Assembly: GCF_021018895.1 (NCBI RefSeq)
Contig: NC_079384.1
Location: 14,523,140-14,587,139 of the forward strand
Source: Seriola aureovittata
Taxonomy: Eukaryota > Chordata > Actinopteri > Carangiformes > Carangidae
Direction of reading: 5' to 3'
DNA length: 64,000 bases
Shown here: positions 61,200-64,000 of the stretch, piece after piece
How the letters are laid out: every line of letters starts with the position of its first letter
How positions within the stretch are numbered: the first letter of the stretch is position 1
Notes under the pieces: generated by a model
Seen by the model: only the letters and a program-made list of their open reading frames with translations
The model's database searches: none
Told to the model about the DNA's origin: nothing
Position numbers and translations under genes: made by a program

Positions 61200-62118
61200 A
61201 TGGCCATTCCCAGGGGACAACCTCCTCCCTCACCTTGGCCTCCACTCTTCCTCCTCCTCCTCTTCCTGCTCCTCCTCCTCTCCTCCCCGCTGCCCCTGCA
61301 AGCCCGGCCACTCCTTCTCAACCCGTCCATCAACGTGGCGGTGGTGTTCAGCGGCTCCAGCTACCAGAATGAGGTCAGAGGTCGTCTCAGTGGGGAAAAC
61401 TTTGTGGACCTGCCCGTGGTGGTCAGCCCAGTGACCGTGCTGGTCAACGACACCAACCCCCGTGACCTGCTGACACGTCTCTGCGACACCATGGCAACGG
61501 AGAGGCTGCATGGCGTGGTGTTTGAGGATGATGTAGGCTCGGGTGCCGGTGTTCAGGTAAAAAAATTATTTGTGCATTTTTGGGCTTTTTTGATAAAAAA
61601 CATCCTCTTCAGAGTCACGGTGCTCAGTCACCCACATCCGCGGTTCCTAAAGCTGCACAAGGAAACATTTTTATGTAAAAAAGCACCTGTCCTGTCAGCT
61701 TAAATCACAAAGCAGAGCCGCAAAAAAGAAGAACTAATTGAGATGCCAAGCATGTACTACCTTTGCTCAAATTAAATTATGGTGTTGGTTGATATGGTTC
61801 CTGATCATAAATGAAGAAGAAGCGATATTAGATCATAAAAACAAAATGTAAATAGCCCCTTCATACGAGGGGAAGGAGTGTTGAAACACTGTTACTCTTT
61901 TATTTAAAGGAGCTCTAAGTAAGTTTTGCTATTGCTACATAGCTAATGTAAGCATTAACAGCTGTTTACTTACCAGTTTAGAAGAAATCAGCATCAAACT
62001 AAATTCCTTTACTTACTGAGAGCTGTGTCCAGTGGTGGAAAACAACATTGCATTGTTGACATTGCATTATATGATATATACTGTATGTATATATACGTAT
62101 GTATGTATGTATGCATAC

Positions 62119-62165
<47 letters not shown>

Positions 62166-62373
62166 CATACATACATACATACATACATACGTCTGCATAT
62201 ATTAGAAATTATGGTGGTTTATCACCGTTTATCATTCTTTATGCAAAAACTAAATGTGTCTGTTTGGTCTTCAGGTGGCAGAAGTGGCACAGATCCTGGA
62301 CTTCCTCTCCACTCAGACAGCGCTGCCAATCGTGGGCATCAGTGGTGGCTCTGCAGTCGTCATCCCATACAAG
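61200..62373 (+). CDS. grin2c: Glutamate ionotropic receptor NMDA type subunit 2 (most likely 2C), N-terminal two exons
   Basis: GRIN2 proteins are the glutamate-binding subunits of NMDA receptors in the synaptic membrane. Exons are 61200-61556 (acceptor at 61183) and 62275-62373. Together they give 152 residues in phase 0, and the gene continues beyond the window. The N-terminus is a signal peptide with a long Leu run (residues ~16-35). The start of the amino-terminal domain follows: NPSINVAVVFSGSSY, FVDLPVVVSPVTVLVND, HGVVFEDDV, VAQILDFLSTQTALPIVGIS and GGSAVV. The DLP and VAQILDF wording and the chr17-like neighbours favour 2C. GRIN2D is the main alternative, because NVA(V/L)VFSG also resembles it. 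A short GSGAGVQ stretch at the exon junction looks like a lineage-specific insertion. Confidence 0.87.
61557..62274 (+). other. GRIN2 intron between the two coding exons
   Basis: It contains the repeat shared with 38198-38340 (here at 61908-62030) and a palindromic GTAT/AT/ACAT microsatellite. No other exon is visible. Confidence 0.7.
62093..62193. repeat. Palindromic compound microsatellite (GTAT)n-(AT)n-(ACAT)n
   Basis: GTATGTATGTATG on the left, a central run of about 34 bases of AT, and ACATACATACATACATAC on the right. The outer blocks are complementary, so the whole forms an imperfect inverted repeat. Confidence 0.9.
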
Positions 62374-64000
62374 GTAATGTCAAAATAAAGAACCAGCCAT
62401 TTAAGCACTGGCCCGTCATCTACTTACAGTCTGAAATGGGTGTAGAGTGGGCTGTCTTCTTGCTACCCCACAGTGATGACACAAAGACGCCAGGAAAAAA
62501 AAAAATTGAGGAATAAAATGAACAACAGGCTGTAATGTAAACCCTGTCAGCGGCAGCACTCGCTCCTCACAGCCTCCTGTCTTAGTCAGAACTCTTTCAC
62601 ACTGGCGTCATTCAGCTTAAAACAACTTAAGTAGGTCAGAGCGGTGAAACCTACTTTGGCAAGCAACTCCCTGCATGCAAATATTTGGATATGAGCAATA
62701 CAGATGGGTGAATTATCAGCAACGACTGCAGCCATCGACCATCCTCTAATCCCTGGCTGGGAAAAGTCTGAGTTGTAGGAAGGGAAAGTTTGTGAGGGGA
62801 GACAAATGCTACGGGCGATCCGTGCCTCAATCAATCATCCCTGTGCATTTGAAGAGCAGCAGGTTTCTCCTGCTATGATTTAGCATGTATCTCATTGTTG
62901 AATGCAGACGGGGAGCAGTGAGCTGTGTAGTTAGATTGTAAAGAAGAGATTAATGACACCAGACGGATCCTTAATCTACTTTTTTTTCTCTACTTTTGAG
63001 AAGCAAAATGGCTCCATCCCCTCTTCCTCTCACTCTCCATGTTTCTCCGCTTGTCTTCCCTTCCTTCCTTTAACTGCTTAACTGCTATCATCAACACCTT
63101 GTATTTATAGAAGCAACTCTCACACATAGAAACACACATGCAAATGAACACCCTCACCCTCACAAAGCTAAATGGGTGGATTCCTAGACCTATCCAGCAT
63201 TTAAACTGAGCTGACAAAAGTGTATCAATGTGGCTGTGAGTGGTGGATTTCAACCCCCCCAGGGGACATTTTGTAAATCATAGCATGTTGTGTTTATCAG
63301 TTTCCTGTTAATCAAAAGGTATCTGCAGATGTCACGTCATAGATATTAAACAGAAGGAGTTGTAGCTGCAGGAGGGTGATTGATTTGCTGTATTTTGATG
63401 GCAGAGCGGGAGTGAGTGAATAAGAGGCAGAGAGAGAGGAGAAAGATGCTTCGATGAAGCTTGGCTGACAGCTGCCTGAAGGCAGTGTTTTACTGTCTCA
63501 CAGACAAGTCTCCCTTCCGTCTTTCACAAGTGAAATAGTCATTCTTGTTTCGCTGCTTCTTTCTTTTCCTTTGCTTCTCACTTTCTCTCATTTCTCCTTC
63601 CTTTTCCATATTTCCTTTTAGCTCTTCAAACCCTCCAGTTTTTATTTTTTCCCTCCATCACCTTTACTCCTTGACACATTTAAATCCATTTTTTTTGGCT
63701 CTGTTGTGCACTGGCTGAATCCATTAAGCAACAGGGCTGTGCTCCTCTCTGCTCTCTTGGAGCTCCAGGACCATATTAAACTGTTAATTAGACCCTTCAG
63801 GAGGCTGAAGCCCCCCACAGCCCTTATCATTCACCCTCCAAATCCAAACCATTCACTCTTCTTTCCCTTTCATTTTTCTGTTTTGCTGCCTTCCTTGTGT
63901 AACCTCCCTCTTCCCCCTATCGCTGCTGCTTCACCTTAACTTGGCAAGAAGGAGTTCATGTTTACCCCAGATGAACTTTTGGTACTCGTCTCAGGCAGTG
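62374..64000 (+). other. GRIN2 intron, continues beyond the window
   Basis: It begins at a GTAATG donor. The next expected coding block (start of the amino-terminal domain continuation) was not found before the window ends. The last 400 bases are pyrimidine-rich without an exon that I can support. Confidence 0.55.

Noticed and set aside
61230..61511. 93-residue minus-strand ORF opposite the GRIN2 first coding exon
   Set aside because: The plus strand encodes a signal peptide and the amino-terminal domain with correct splice sites, so the reverse frame is a shadow.

Overview
This window is a vertebrate nuclear chromosome segment, almost certainly from a spiny-rayed teleost fish. It holds short exons with GT-AG introns, very frequent CA/TG microsatellites, and many decayed copies of short repeats that I recognise as common in teleost genomes. 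I spliced the genes by hand from splice sites, codon phase and protein resemblance. No database search was run.

Layout, left to right. (1) 255-3216 (+): the last eight coding exons of bicral (GLTSCR1-like, a BAF-complex subunit), followed by a long 3' UTR. (2) 11420-6932 (-): mtnap1 (C17orf80), a five-exon gene for a C2HC zinc-finger protein of 564 residues whose last ~75 residues closely resemble ATP synthase subunit f. It is convergent with bicral. (3) 23507-14519 (-): gna13, the complete five-exon G-alpha-13 gene, 377 residues, with a 2 kb 3' UTR. (4) 24551-35036 (+): rgs9, a complete 17-exon model of 491 residues (retinal RGS9-1-like form). Two further exons at 36947-37832 encode the tail of the long RGS9-2-like form. 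(5) 39.8-51.3 kb: a gene desert with an L2-like LINE fragment, a terminal-inverted-repeat element, a perfect hairpin and several fish repeats. (6) 51.3-64.0 kb (+): the 5' end of an NMDA receptor GRIN2 gene, most likely grin2c. It has a probable 5' UTR exon ending at 52796 and two coding exons (61200-61556 and 62275-62373), and it runs off the window.

How the genes relate: gna13 and rgs9 lie head to head about 1 kb apart, as they do (with more space) on human 17q24. mtnap1 and grin2c also have human counterparts on 17q24-q25, so 7-64 kb looks like a piece of that conserved block. bicral, whose human counterpart is on chromosome 6, is the odd neighbour.

The two observations most worth following are the subunit-f-like tail of mtnap1, including an exact C-terminal RKYH and a tiny 29-bp last exon, and rgs9 intron 8. 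That intron begins with a 66-base CA run just after its donor and ends with a 64-base TG run directly against the acceptor CAG, with no pyrimidine tract.
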